Below are positions 18,831 to 28,181 of a DNA stretch of 64,000 bases, one piece after another. Location: positions 62,001-126,000 of the forward strand of contig NZ_FNGV01000004.1 in the NCBI RefSeq assembly GCF_900103215.1, written 5' to 3'. The notes beneath the pieces were generated by a model, which did no database searches, was not told the DNA's origin, and worked only from the letters and a program-made list of their open reading frames with translations. Each line of letters opens with the position of its first letter. Position 1 is the stretch's first letter. The stretch comes from Kriegella aquimaris (GTDB taxonomy: Bacteria > Bacteroidota > Bacteroidia > Flavobacteriales > Flavobacteriaceae). A program made the position numbers and the translations under genes.

Positions 18831-20294
18831 TTATTTGTTCAAGTCTTTCAACACATTGGTTACAATCTTGAAATCGTCAAAATCAATGCGTACGCCATTG
18901 GTTTCCTGGTAGGTCTCATGACCTTTTCCGGCAACCAGAATAATATCATTGGCCGATGCCAATTGACAGGCCGTTTTTATTGCCTGCTCCCGATTTTCTA
19001 TCGATAAAATTTTTCTTGTATTTTGAGGATCGACCCCTTTTTCCATTTCTTCAATTATGGTCGCCGGGGATTCAGAACGTGGGTTGTCAGAGGTGAAAAT
19101 GATTTTGTCACTCATTTCAGAAGCGATTGAGCCCATCACCGGGCGCTTCGACCTGTCTCTGTCGCCACCACACCCCACAACGGTAATGACGTTTTCATTT
19201 CCAGTTCGCAATGACTTGATAGTTTCAAGAACATTTTTTAGCGCATCCGGCGTATGGGCATAATCAACAATAGCCGTGATTTTCTCTTTGGAAATATAGT
19301 ATTGAAACCGCCCATCGACATTCTCAAGTTCGCTCATTAGACGTAAAGTCTCCAACTTCTCCAATCCCAATAAATCGGCTGTCGCATAAATAGACAGCAT
19401 ATTGTAGGCATTAAAATGCCCGATTAACTTAGACCACAGTTCATTGTCATCGATTTTCAGTAGCTGCCCATCAAATTGATTTTCTAAGATTTGGGCCCTG
19501 TAGTTGGCAAATGTCCGTAGGGCATATGTATACTTTTTGGCCTTTGTATTCTGCAACATTACGAGACCGTTTTTATCATCGATATTGGTGAGTGCAAAAG
19601 CTTTTTTCGAAAGATTGTCGAAAAGTTTTTTCTTTGTATCCCGATATTCGGCAAACGTTTTATGGTAGTCTAAATGATCGTGGGAGAGATTGGTGAATAC
19701 AGCCCCTTCAAATACCAGGCCGTCCGTTCTTTTTTGGGCAATACCGTGAGAGCTTACCTCCATAAAACAAAATTCGACCCCTTCATCGCTCATCATGCCC
19801 AAATGTTCATTAATGGTTAGAGCGTCGGGAGTGGTATGACTGGTATTGTATTCTTTATTGTCAACCATAATCTTAATGGTGGAAATCAACCCCACCTTAT
19901 AGCCCGCTTTCTTGAATAGCTGATATAAAAGACTGGTGACGGTAGTTTTGCCATTAGTACCCGTCACTCCTACAAGCTTTAAGTTTTTTGATGGATTCCC
20001 ATAAAAGTTAGATGCCATAATAGCCAATGCCGTATTGCAATTATTAACTTCTAAATAAGTGACACCATTGATTATTTGTTCAGGCAATTCTTCGCAAACA
20101 ATTGCCCTTGCCCCCAAATTAATAGCTTTCTCAATGTATTGATGCCCATCAGTGATAGTACCCCTGATAGCTACAAATACATCATCAAGACGCACCTTTC
20201 TCGAATCGAAACAGATGGAATTTACCATAACGGTAGTTGTACCGCTTACCGCAGTAAGTCCCACTCCATATAATATGTCTTTGAGTAACTTCAT
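18831..20294 (-). CDS. murE: UDP-MurNAc-tripeptide ligase MurE (meso-diaminopimelate type)
   Basis: Cytosolic Mur ligase of 487 aa adding the third residue of the stem peptide. The P-loop GTNGKTTVTS is near residue 114. The substrate-selecting motif TSDNPRSE is of the DNPR class, which in this family marks meso-diaminopimelate rather than lysine. The ATG overlaps the ftsI stop (ATGA), indicating coupled translation. Confidence 0.97.
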   Translation of the reverse strand: MKLLKDILYGVGLTAVSGTTTVMVNSICFDSRKVRLDDVFVAIRGTITDGHQYIEKAINLGARAIVCEELPEQIINGVTYLEVNNCNTALAIMASNFYGNPSKNLKLVGVTGTNGKTTVTSLLYQLFKKAGYKVGLISTIKIMVDNKEYNTSHTTPDALTINEHLGMMSDEGVEFCFMEVSSHGIAQKRTDGLVFEGAVFTNLSHDHLDYHKTFAEYRDTKKKLFDNLSKKAFALTNIDDKNGLVMLQNTKAKKYTYALRTFANYRAQILENQFDGQLLKIDDNELWSKLIGHFNAYNMLSIYATADLLGLEKLETLRLMSELENVDGRFQYYISKEKITAIVDYAHTPDALKNVLETIKSLRTGNENVITVVGCGGDRDRSKRPVMGSIASEMSDKIIFTSDNPRSESPATIIEEMEKGVDPQNTRKILSIENREQAIKTACQLASANDIILVAGKGHETYQETNGVRIDFDDFKIVTNVLKDLNK

Positions 20295-22297
20295 GACAGT
20301 TCCAATACAATTTTCTTAACTTGTTTTAAATCGGTTCCTTGGGAGATGGATTGTCGCTTTACGCTTCCATTGCCCCTGACCTCTACTTCCAAACCTAGAT
20401 TTTCCAATATGGAAATGGCGTCCATACCACTCATACCCTTTACATTGGGAACCTTGTTGTACTTTTTCTGTGCTTCGGCATAATATTTTTGATAGGAACG
20501 CTCCGTGGCTTTGTCTTTCGTATCTCTCATGTCAACCTCATCGACCAATGGCGAGGTAGCATAAATTTTTTGAGCTATGGATTTAAAGACCGGACCTGAA
20601 ACGTCGGCTCCATAAAATCCCACATTTCGATCTGGCTCATGAATGACCACAATACAAGAATATTTGGGTTCATCGGCCGGAAAATAACCTGCAAATGTGG
20701 AAATGTACTGGAGCTTATCGGGATCTTTGGAAACGTAGTTTTTCTGGGCCGTTCCCGTTTTTCCTGCCATTGAAAAATTTGGTGAATACAATCGATGCCC
20801 CGTACCCCATGGTTGCTCTACTACATTTTTCAACAAAGCCTTCATTTGCACGGCCGTTTCCTTTGAACAGATAGCCGGATTCATCACTTCTTTGCTAAAC
20901 TTTTGAATGGTAGTATTTAGTTCCTTTACTTCTTTTATCAATCTAGGCTTCACCATTTCACCATCATTGGCAATCGCATTGTAAAACGTGAGCGTTTGTA
21001 AAGGAGTCAAGGAAACTTCGTAACCATGTGACATCCATGCCAACGATATACCCGACCAACCTTTATCGCCCGGATATCGGATGACCGGTTTGCCTTCGCC
21101 CTTTACGGGAAGACCCAATTCTTTATGTAGCCCCATGCTCATCAACCGATTCACAAAGCGCTCTGGGTTATCCTTATAATTGTTATGGATCATTTTGGCA
21201 AATGCCGTATTCGAGGAAACTTCGAAAGCTTTTGCCGCGGTAATTTTTCCGTACCCACCATGTTTTGAATCACGCACCGTATTCTTATAAATGCGCCAAG
21301 TTCCTTTTTCGGTATCAAAAACAGTACTGGTATCGATGACCTTATCCTCCAAGGCCGCCACCATACTCATCAATTTAAAGGTAGAACCCGGCTCATGCGA
21401 TTCTCCAATAGCATAATTCAAACGCTCATAATATTTGCCCTCGGGCGTTCTACCTAAATTGGAAATAGCCTTGACTTCCCCCGTCTTGGTTTCCATAACA
21501 ATGACACAACCGTGGTCTGCCTTATATTTTTCAAGTTGTGCCAATAGGCCGTGATGGGCAATGTCTTGGATATTGATATCGATGGTCGAAATAACATCGT
21601 ACCCATCTTTAGGTTCTACAATATTGTCAAGCCCAATGGGTTTCCACTGGCCGTTGGCAATTTTTTGTTTTAACCGTTTCCCCTCAACACCTCTCAGATA
21701 CTCCCCAAAAGCACCCTCAAGCCCCACGCGGGTATAGTAGCCGTTTTCATCAACACGTTCATAACCCACACTACGCTCTGCAATCTTGCCTAATGGATGC
21801 TCACGAACAGTTTTCTGATCAACGATGAGCCCGCCTTTGTAAGGCCCTTTATTAAACAGCGGAAAATCTTTGACCGCCATATACTCGGAATAGTCAAGAT
21901 TGCGGGCAACCAGGGCATATCGGTTTTTGTTCGTTTTCGCTTTTCGTAATAACTGCTGATAATGCGATGAAGATTTTCCCAACAATTTGGAAAGGGCCTC
22001 CGATAGCGGCTTAATATTCTCTTTAAAGTTGCGATCGCTTACCGTTACCGCATCAAAACGAATTGTATAACGCGACACCGAAGTAGCCAACAAACTGCCA
22101 TCGTCGGAAATCAAATCGCCACGGTTAGGTTCTATGGTGAACATTCTTTCCGTTCTTTTTAGAGCCAACTTTTGGTATTTCTCCCCATCGATCAACTGAA
22201 TGCTCACCAATTTGAACAATACCGCAGCCGCAAACAAAAAAAGGAAGCCTGCTACGACATATAATCGGGTCAATATGTTTTTGTCCGTTACGGCCAT
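20291..22297 (-). CDS. ftsI: Septal penicillin-binding protein FtsI (PBP3) with PASTA domain
   Basis: Class B penicillin-binding protein of 668 aa; the D,D-transpeptidase that cross-links septal peptidoglycan with FtsW. A single N-terminal membrane anchor spans residues 11-33. The dimerisation domain follows, then the transpeptidase domain with STFK at 305-308 (nucleophile S305), SSN at 359-361 and KTGT at 511-514. A C-terminal PASTA repeat (about 610-668, VPNVKGMSGMDA) is present, absent from enterobacterial FtsI but common in this phylum. It lies 4 bp after ftsL and overlaps murE. Confidence 0.97.
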   Translation of the reverse strand: MAVTDKNILTRLYVVAGFLFLFAAAVLFKLVSIQLIDGEKYQKLALKRTERMFTIEPNRGDLISDDGSLLATSVSRYTIRFDAVTVSDRNFKENIKPLSEALSKLLGKSSSHYQQLLRKAKTNKNRYALVARNLDYSEYMAVKDFPLFNKGPYKGGLIVDQKTVREHPLGKIAERSVGYERVDENGYYTRVGLEGAFGEYLRGVEGKRLKQKIANGQWKPIGLDNIVEPKDGYDVISTIDINIQDIAHHGLLAQLEKYKADHGCVIVMETKTGEVKAISNLGRTPEGKYYERLNYAIGESHEPGSTFKLMSMVAALEDKVIDTSTVFDTEKGTWRIYKNTVRDSKHGGYGKITAAKAFEVSSNTAFAKMIHNNYKDNPERFVNRLMSMGLHKELGLPVKGEGKPVIRYPGDKGWSGISLAWMSHGYEVSLTPLQTLTFYNAIANDGEMVKPRLIKEVKELNTTIQKFSKEVMNPAICSKETAVQMKALLKNVVEQPWGTGHRLYSPNFSMAGKTGTAQKNYVSKDPDKLQYISTFAGYFPADEPKYSCIVVIHEPDRNVGFYGADVSGPVFKSIAQKIYATSPLVDEVDMRDTKDKATERSYQKYYAEAQKKYNKVPNVKGMSGMDAISILENLGLEVEVRGNGSVKRQSISQGTDLKQVKKIVLELS

Positions 22298-22301
22298 TCA
22301 A

Positions 22302-22640
22302 TTATTCCTTTTCGGATGATTTTACCATTATTTTTTTTGGTGGGGTCTCTGAAGGATACAATCCCCGAACCTCAAGTGATTGTGCAATTTTTGATTCCAA
22401 CTTCAAACGCTGAACGCTCGATCGTACATCTACAAATTCACTTCTCAATTCCTTTATCGTTTCGTTCAATGCCGCGATTTGATGTACTTTTCTATCGGCA
22501 CTATGGGAACTGCCAATCATAACCGTAGCCAGAAAGGAAGCAAATATGATGAACAACCAATTTTTTGGTGCATCGCCACTGACCAAAAACTTTCCTTTTA
22601 ATATGTCTAATAATCCGTTTCTCACTATTACTTTTTTCAT
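22302..22640 (-). CDS. ftsL: FtsL-like cell division protein
   Basis: Small bitopic protein of 112 aa: cytoplasmic N-terminus (about 25 residues), one membrane helix (NWLFIIFASFLATVMIG) and a periplasmic coiled coil (ALNETIKELRSEFVDVRSS). Size, topology and position between rsmH and ftsI identify it as FtsL, which recruits FtsI/FtsW; sequence alone would be too weak. ATG at 22640 overlaps the rsmH stop (ATGA). A TTG one codon upstream is less likely. Confidence 0.87.
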   Translation of the reverse strand: MKKVIVRNGLLDILKGKFLVSGDAPKNWLFIIFASFLATVMIGSSHSADRKVHQIAALNETIKELRSEFVDVRSSVQRLKLESKIAQSLEVRGLYPSETPPKKIMVKSSEKE

Positions 22641-23533
22641 CAAATTCGTTCGGCAATTCGCAACTTTGCACTACGTGCCCTATTGTTCAAAGCTATTTCC
22701 CCTTTCGACGGAACGATTAGCGGTCCTACTTTTTTAAAAGGAACATCAATATTTCCGTAAAAATCCTTTTCCGGTTCCCCTTCAAACTGACCTGCTCTGA
22801 TAAAGCGCTTTACCAATCGATCTTCCAAGGAGTGGTAACTGATAATACTTAATCGGCCTCCTTCATCCAATAAATCAGGAGTTTGCCCTAAAAACTCTTT
22901 AATAACCTGAATCTCTTGATTGACCTCGATACGTATGGCCTGATAAATCTGTGCCAGTATCTTATGCTCCCTCCCTTTTGGAAGAAATTGGCGCAGCACT
23001 TCTTTCAAACGATCTGTTGTTCGTATCGGCGCTAGCTCTCGCTGCTCTAAAATCGTTTTCGCCATGGCGTTCGCATTTCGCAAATCACCATACTGAAACA
23101 AGACCCGACGCAAATCATCATATGTATAATCATTGACCACGTCGTTGGCAGATATTGCATTGCGCTGACTCATTCGCATATCGAGATCTGCATCGAAACG
23201 GGTCGAAAACCCACGTTCCGCCTTGTCAAACTGATGCGAGGAAACACCGAAATCTGCCAGTATCGCATCTACCTTCCGAATACCATAGAACTTTAAAAAC
23301 TGCGTGATATACCGAAAATTCTCATTGATCAAAGTAAACCGTTCATCATTAATCGTATTGTCTAGCGCGTCTTCATCTTGATCAAAAGCGAACAGTTTTC
23401 CGTTACTGCCCAAATACTTGAGTATTTCCTTTGAATGTCCGCCTCCACCGAAGGTAACATCTACATACACCCCATCTTCCTTGATGGCCAGCCCTTTGAC
23501 GGACTCTTGGAGCAATACCGGATTATGATACAT
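22640..23533 (-). CDS. rsmH: 16S rRNA (cytosine1402-N4)-methyltransferase RsmH
   Basis: SAM-dependent methyltransferase (formerly MraW) of 297 aa that methylates N4 of C1402 in 16S rRNA. The SAM site is DVTFGGGGHSKEIL; LADFGVSSHQFD, ERGFSTRFDADLDMRM and ISYHSLEDRLVKRF are the usual signatures. I chose the ATG at 23533 (MYHNPVLLQES) because the family starts just before YHxPVLL; two ATG codons at 23542 and 23545 would add 3-4 residues. It overlaps the end of mraZ by about 11 bp. Confidence 0.96.
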   Translation of the reverse strand: MYHNPVLLQESVKGLAIKEDGVYVDVTFGGGGHSKEILKYLGSNGKLFAFDQDEDALDNTINDERFTLINENFRYITQFLKFYGIRKVDAILADFGVSSHQFDKAERGFSTRFDADLDMRMSQRNAISANDVVNDYTYDDLRRVLFQYGDLRNANAMAKTILEQRELAPIRTTDRLKEVLRQFLPKGREHKILAQIYQAIRIEVNQEIQVIKEFLGQTPDLLDEGGRLSIISYHSLEDRLVKRFIRAGQFEGEPEKDFYGNIDVPFKKVGPLIVPSKGEIALNNRARSAKLRIAERI

Positions 23534-23987
23534 CGTCCCCATCATCACCCATTACCTCTTCGGCCAAGGCCGCAAAATCTTCCGCAGTCTCGTCCAACAC
23601 GTTTTCATAACTATCTTTATCCCAGATTTCCACAATGTTTATTGCCGAACTCAAAACCACTTCCTTTGAAATTCCAGCGATAGAAACCAAATTTTTAGGA
23701 ATCAACAGTCTTCCTGTCGAATCGATTTCAACAACCTTCACCCCTGCCGAAAAACGGCGAATAAAATCGTTGTTCTTTTTCACAAAGCGATTTTTCTTAT
23801 TCATTTTCTCCATTAACAGATTCCACTCCGCCATAGGGTATAATTCCAAACACGGTTGAAAAACCGATCGCTTGATTACAAAACCATCGTTCAATATGGG
23901 CGACATCTGATTTTTTAGGGCAACAGGGAGCATTACCCTACCTTTGGTATCTGCCTTACAATCATATGTTCCAATGAAATTGATCAC
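23523..23987 (-). CDS. mraZ: Transcriptional regulator MraZ (GTG start)
   Basis: DNA-binding protein of 154 aa with two SpoVT/AbrB-like swapped-hairpin repeats: CKADTKGRVMLPVALK near the N-terminus and VEIDSTGRLLIPKNLV in the second half. MraZ is the repressor of its own dcw promoter in other bacteria. There is no ATG at the 5' end. The GTG at 23987 gives a family-length protein beginning M-INFIGTYD. The other in-frame GTG (24050) lies inside the operator repeats and upstream of the probable -7 box, so it is rejected. First gene of the cluster. Confidence 0.94.
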   Translation of the reverse strand: MINFIGTYDCKADTKGRVMLPVALKNQMSPILNDGFVIKRSVFQPCLELYPMAEWNLLMEKMNKKNRFVKKNNDFIRRFSAGVKVVEIDSTGRLLIPKNLVSIAGISKEVVLSSAINIVEIWDKDSYENVLDETAEDFAALAEEVMGDDGDDVS

Positions 23988-24016
23988 GTAACTGACTGGT
24001 TTTTCTTTTAATAACT

Positions 24017-24060
24017 CAAATATATCAATTTTATTACCACTATTTACCACAAATTACCAC
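24017..24060 (-). promoter_or_regulatory. mraZ promoter with three 10-bp MraZ-box repeats
   Basis: Read on the minus strand, three consecutive 10-mers (24060-24031) begin with GTGGTAA: GTGGTAATTT, GTGGTAAATA, GTGGTAATAA. They are followed by TATATTTG at 24024-24017, a match to the Bacteroidetes -7 box TAnnTTTG. MraZ from other bacteria binds short direct repeats at 10-bp spacing upstream of mraZ, so this is the probable autoregulatory operator. Transcription would start near 24010, 23 bp before the GTG start codon. Confidence 0.8.
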
Positions 24061-24197
24061 ATTGTTAATAAATTCCGTCCGTTTTGGAGTCAAAACACCC
24101 ATTTCCGTCGTTGAACAACTGTGATTAGTTCGTAAATGCATTTACCATATGTAGGAAAACTTCGTCGATATTTTGACGCAACTTTGAGAGCGTACTG

Positions 24198-24225
24198 TTG
24201 TGTAATAAGTAAATGCCTATATTTG
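24198..24225 (+). promoter_or_regulatory. Promoter of the alpha/beta hydrolase gene
   Basis: TTG at 24198-24200 and TATATTTG at 24218-24225, 17 bp apart, match the Bacteroidetes -33/-7 consensus. The ATG follows 25 bp after the -7 box. It faces away from the mraZ promoter. Confidence 0.65.
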
Positions 24226-24250
24226 TCAATGAAGACCAGAAGTATTTTGA

Positions 24251-25015
24251 ATGGAAAAACAGATTATTACCGAAGGAAAATTTAGGTATATCGAGATTGG
24301 GGAGGGTACTCCCATTATTATTTTACATGGTCTTATGGGCGGGTTGAGCAACTTTCAAGGCGTAACCGATCATTTCCCAAAAAAGGGATACAAGATATTG
24401 ATTCCCGAGCTCCCTATCTATTCCCTACCCATGTTAAAGACGAATGTAAAGCAGTTCGCAAAGTTTTTAGAGCGATTTATCGAATTCAAAGGACTAAACG
24501 ATGTCATTCTTTTGGGCAATTCACTCGGTGGCCATATCGGACTTTTACATACCAAATTATACCCCGAAATGGTACGGGCCTTGGTGATTACTGGAAGTTC
24601 AGGACTTTATGAAAGTGCCATGGGTGACGGGTATCCCAGACGTGGGGATTATGAATTTATCAAAAAGAAAGCGGAAAATGTTTTCTATGATCCCGCTATT
24701 GCTACAAAAGAAATAGTAGACGAAGTTTTTGCAACGGTCAACGACCGTAACAAAATTGTAAAAACACTTGCAATTGCCAAGAGCGCCATTCGCCATAACA
24801 TGTCAAAAGACCTACCAAAAATGCGCACGCCTACGTGTATCATTTGGGGTGAGAATGATAGTGTGACACCGCCTGATGTAGCTAAATTGTTTCACGAATT
24901 GCTTCCTGATTCAGAACTGTTTTGGATTAAGGAATGTGGGCACGCCCCAATGATGGAACATCCTGAGGAATTCAATCAGGTCTTGGATGCCTGGTTGGAA
25001 AAACGTGGGTTTTAA
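24251..25015 (+). CDS. Alpha/beta hydrolase
   Basis: Single-domain alpha/beta hydrolase of 254 aa with no signal peptide. Oxyanion region ILHGLMGG near residue 27, nucleophile elbow GNSLGGH (serine at about residue 92), acid in IWGENDSVTPP and histidine in ECGHAPMMEHP give a full catalytic triad. The natural substrate is unknown; esterases, meta-cleavage hydrolases and lactonases look alike. It is divergent from mraZ and upstream of the EngB gene, 168 bp away. Confidence 0.88.
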   Translation: MEKQIITEGKFRYIEIGEGTPIIILHGLMGGLSNFQGVTDHFPKKGYKILIPELPIYSLPMLKTNVKQFAKFLERFIEFKGLNDVILLGNSLGGHIGLLHTKLYPEMVRALVITGSSGLYESAMGDGYPRRGDYEFIKKKAENVFYDPAIATKEIVDEVFATVNDRNKIVKTLAIAKSAIRHNMSKDLPKMRTPTCIIWGENDSVTPPDVAKLFHELLPDSELFWIKECGHAPMMEHPEEFNQVLDAWLEKRGF

Positions 25016-25183
25016 CACTTAAATAACGAAAAATCAAAAGACCACAGTTGACCACTCCCCTTTTCAAATCGGGATAGCTCAAACAAAGAGACCTAATTGA
25101 TTTCTTACGCCTATTGGCGAGCCTGTGGTATACACAGTTACAAAAAAATCACCTATGTGCGCCTGCACTTTTAAATACAAATA

Positions 25184-25801
25184 GTGAAAATCAAAACCGC
25201 CAACTTTGTAATAAGTAATACGGATGTGGACAAATGCCCCAATGAACCCTTGCCGGAATATGCATTTATAGGGCGTTCAAATGTGGGTAAATCATCGTTG
25301 ATCAACATGTTGACCGAACGGAAAAGCTTGGCCAAGACTTCTGGCAGACCAGGAAAGACGCAACTCATTAATCATTTTAAAATCAACGCCAACTGGTTCT
25401 TAGTCGATTTACCTGGCTACGGCTATGCCCGCACCTCTAAAAAAGATAAACGAACTTTTCAGAAATACATTACCAATTATTTTTTGAAGCGTGAACAGTT
25501 GCTCTGTGCATTTATTCTAGTCGACATTCGCCATGAACCCCAAAAGATTGACCTTGAATTTATGGAATGGATGGGTGAAAACGGTATTCCGTTCAGCATC
25601 ATATTTACAAAAGCGGACAAATTAAAACCAAAAGTTATAGAACGTCAGGTCGGCGAGTATATTCAAAAACTTTTGGATGGTATGTGGGAAGAAGCACCTC
25701 CGTATTTTATAACTTCTTCAACACACGGCGCTGGTCGAGACGAGGTATTGAACTATATTGACACTATCAATTTGGGCTTTTTTGAGCAACAAAAAAAATA
25801 G
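25184..25801 (+). CDS. engB: Ribosome biogenesis GTPase EngB (YihA/YsxC)
   Basis: Small Ras-like GTPase of 205 aa needed for large ribosomal subunit assembly. G1 [10 protein letters not shown]3 DLPGYG and G4 TKADK are present, with the usual RPGKTQ switch region. The start codon is GTG at 25184; the family begins a few residues before the conserved F-x-x-S segment, and no nearby ATG gives a better length. The preceding 168 bp hold no recognisable element. Confidence 0.96.
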   Translation: MKIKTANFVISNTDVDKCPNEPLPEYAFIGRSNVGKSSLINMLTERKSLAKTSGRPGKTQLINHFKINANWFLVDLPGYGYARTSKKDKRTFQKYITNYFLKREQLLCAFILVDIRHEPQKIDLEFMEWMGENGIPFSIIFTKADKLKPKVIERQVGEYIQKLLDGMWEEAPPYFITSSTHGAGRDEVLNYIDTINLGFFEQQKK

Positions 25802-25813
25802 AGAACTAACCCT

Positions 25814-26209
25814 TTACGACTGAGATTCCATCTTTGATAAACGGTTTTGCAGCAAGGCAATCAATTCCTCTAACTTGCCCAAACCATTCAATTCCTCTGT
25901 TGATACAAGGAGTTGTAGTTCGTCTTTTTCTTCGTACAATATCACAGGAAATGTAAACTTGTGGCCAAATTTGGAGGCATACAGTTTTTCAAACTCGTCT
26001 TTGTGTAAAAATTCCATTTCAGTTGCGCTGCCTTCTCGAAAAGACTTCCATAACTTATGCTCTCGAAATACACCATGGGTAAGGTCGCAAAGGCTGCATT
26101 CATAGGTACTAGGGCTTATCAGTTTGTGGGCAATATCCATTACACCATTACGAAGGCCCGAGTTCGCATTGTAGATAAAAATCAATCTTTTTGGTTTTCC
26201 GTTTTTCAT
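25814..26209 (-). CDS. Conserved hypothetical protein
   Basis: Cytosolic protein of 131 aa from the ATG at 26209 (MKNGKPKRLIFIYNANSG). It is not recognised as an enzyme. Notable are the start RLIFIYNANSGLRNG, a CSLCDLTHG segment with two cysteines, and a C-terminal stretch of helix (LGKLEELIALLQNRL). I recall similar proteins of this size in Bacteroidetes labelled as GTPase, but no P-loop is visible, so that name is not supported. It converges with engB, 12 bp between stops. Confidence 0.75.
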   Translation of the reverse strand: MKNGKPKRLIFIYNANSGLRNGVMDIAHKLISPSTYECSLCDLTHGVFREHKLWKSFREGSATEMEFLHKDEFEKLYASKFGHKFTFPVILYEEKDELQLLVSTEELNGLGKLEELIALLQNRLSKMESQS

Positions 26210-26307
26210 AATAATTGCAAAATAGTACATTTAAGCTTTGTAGTTAGTCTGTAACCCAGAGCCTATCTTACAATTAATAGCATTTACATTCAATTTATCT
26301 AGCCAAA

Positions 26308-27936
26308 ATGAAAAAAACTGTATCGTTTCTATGTCTATGCCTAGTGCTTATCGGATGTGCAGAAAATAAGAAAGATAAGATTGCCGAACGCATTCCGCCG
26401 GTAATAGCACCCTTTACCGGTCTCGATACATTGTCAGTCAACGATTGGTGGAATCGTAGTGACAACCCCATCGTTAATTTAAAAGTAGATAGAGACAGTG
26501 TGGTCGCATTTGGCCTTTACACCGTATCGAACCAGACCTTAAAATTAAGCGCCCAGCTATATCCGCTTTACCCTGAGGAAACTCGAGAAGTACGTCTGGA
26601 AATCGAGAAAAATGGCACCTGGCAAGAGGTGCAACGGCAAAAGGTCAACGATCTGGGATGGTCGGCCCTCTTTCGAATAGAAAATTGGGATGACACCCAA
26701 AATGTCAAATACCGAATCTTGCATGGCGAAAAAGCAAGTTTTGCAGGATTGATCAGAAAAAATCCGAAAGAAAAGAATGAAATACGATTGGCGGCATTGT
26801 CATGTAACTCGAATCAAGATCGAGGTCTTCGTGAGAATTATGTGCGCAATATTAACTTTCAAGACCCCGACCTCATGTTTTTTGCCGGTGACCAATCGTA
26901 CGACCATACCGAGCACACAGCGGCTTGGCTCAAATTTGGCCTACAATTCAAAGAGACCTTTAGAAACCGTCCTGCTATTTCAATTCCTGATGATCATGAT
27001 ATAGGTCAAGGCAATCTTTGGGGCGAAAATGGAAAAAAATCTATAGAAAAAGGTTCCAACGATGGTGGGTACACCTATCACCCAGAATACGTTAAAATGG
27101 TGGAACGCTGTCAGACGGCGAATTTACCGGACCCATTTGACCCTACACCGGTGGAACAAGGTATCGGCGTCTATTATACCAACCTTGAGCTAGGAGGAAT
27201 CGATTTTGCAATTCTTGAAGACCGAAAATTCAAATCTGGGCCGAACGGTAAAATTCCCCAACAAGGGCCGCGCCCCGACCATATTCGTAATCCTGATTAC
27301 GATCCGGCATCAATTGATCTACCGGGACTAAAACTTTTAGGGGATCGCCAACTGTCCTTTTTAGAAACTTGGGGCGATACCAATTCCGATGCACTTAAAG
27401 TTGTACTCTCCCAAACAGGTTTTTGCGGTGGAGCCCACATACATGGTCAAAAGGAAAATCGCCTGCATGCCGATCTCGATTCGAACGGCTGGCCCCAGAC
27501 CGGGCGCAACAAGGCCCTGACGCTTATCAAAAAAGCAGGAGCGGTTCATATTGCGGGCGACCAACATTTGGCCACGGTAATCAAACAAGGAATTAATACT
27601 TTCGGAGACGGACCTTGGTCATTTATCGTACCTGCCATTGTTAATGATTATTACAGCCGTTGGTGGTGGCCCGAAGATGAAAAAGCAGGACCACATCCGA
27701 ATAAAAACACCACCTTGCCCTGGACGGGGGATTATCTGGACGGCTTTAACAATAAAATTACCATGATGGCCTATGTCAACCCTGAAAGTCCGTCAAAAGG
27801 TGGAGGCTACGGATTGATACGGTTTAGCAAAAAAACAAAAGAAGCTACTTTCGAATGTTGGCCTAGAAATATCGATGTAACAAAAGAAGGTGCCAAGCAA
27901 TTCGAAGGCTGGCCGATAACGGTAAATATGGAGTAA
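26308..27936 (+). CDS. PhoD-like alkaline phosphatase/phosphodiesterase lipoprotein
   Basis: Protein of 542 aa with a lipoprotein signal (VLIGC, cysteine 17), an N-terminal beta-sandwich-like region and a PhoD-type metallophosphatase domain. Metal-binding motifs in order: ALSCNSNQD, FFAGDQSYDHT, SIPDDHDIGQGN and HIAGDQHLATV. PhoD enzymes use iron and calcium to hydrolyse phosphomono- or diesters outside the cytoplasm. The variant motifs (GDQSYDH rather than GDxxYE) mean substrate cannot be assumed. It is a single gene with its own upstream region. Confidence 0.85.
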   Translation: MKKTVSFLCLCLVLIGCAENKKDKIAERIPPVIAPFTGLDTLSVNDWWNRSDNPIVNLKVDRDSVVAFGLYTVSNQTLKLSAQLYPLYPEETREVRLEIEKNGTWQEVQRQKVNDLGWSALFRIENWDDTQNVKYRILHGEKASFAGLIRKNPKEKNEIRLAALSCNSNQDRGLRENYVRNINFQDPDLMFFAGDQSYDHTEHTAAWLKFGLQFKETFRNRPAISIPDDHDIGQGNLWGENGKKSIEKGSNDGGYTYHPEYVKMVERCQTANLPDPFDPTPVEQGIGVYYTNLELGGIDFAILEDRKFKSGPNGKIPQQGPRPDHIRNPDYDPASIDLPGLKLLGDRQLSFLETWGDTNSDALKVVLSQTGFCGGAHIHGQKENRLHADLDSNGWPQTGRNKALTLIKKAGAVHIAGDQHLATVIKQGINTFGDGPWSFIVPAIVNDYYSRWWWPEDEKAGPHPNKNTTLPWTGDYLDGFNNKITMMAYVNPESPSKGGGYGLIRFSKKTKEATFECWPRNIDVTKEGAKQFEGWPITVNME

Positions 27937-28181
27937 ATTTAGATATTCCAAACTTTAGCATGACCCCTTGTTTTTAAGGCAAATGAGACTTTATTGCGCA
28001 CCTGCCCTCTATTTTTAGTGCTAGGCACCGGTCATATCATGCCCTAACTACAACAGAAATATTCGTTTCATAGGTAGAAAAAGTCAATTTAAGCGAAAAT
28101 CAAAACTCTTGCTGACACAAGGCTGTCACCCCTACCCTTTATATTTGGCTCAGTAATCATTAGTACATAAAGCAACCCGAT

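Noticed and set aside
23988-24050. In-frame N-terminal extension of MraZ from GTG 24050
   Set aside because: It begins inside the three operator repeats and upstream of the TATATTTG box, and the extra residues do not match the family start.
24031-24060. Three tandem 10-bp repeats as a CRISPR or satellite array
   Set aside because: Only three short units without spacers, located at the mraZ promoter; an MraZ operator explains them.
25814-26209. GTPase annotation for the 131-aa hypothetical protein
   Set aside because: No P-loop or other G motif is visible in the sequence.
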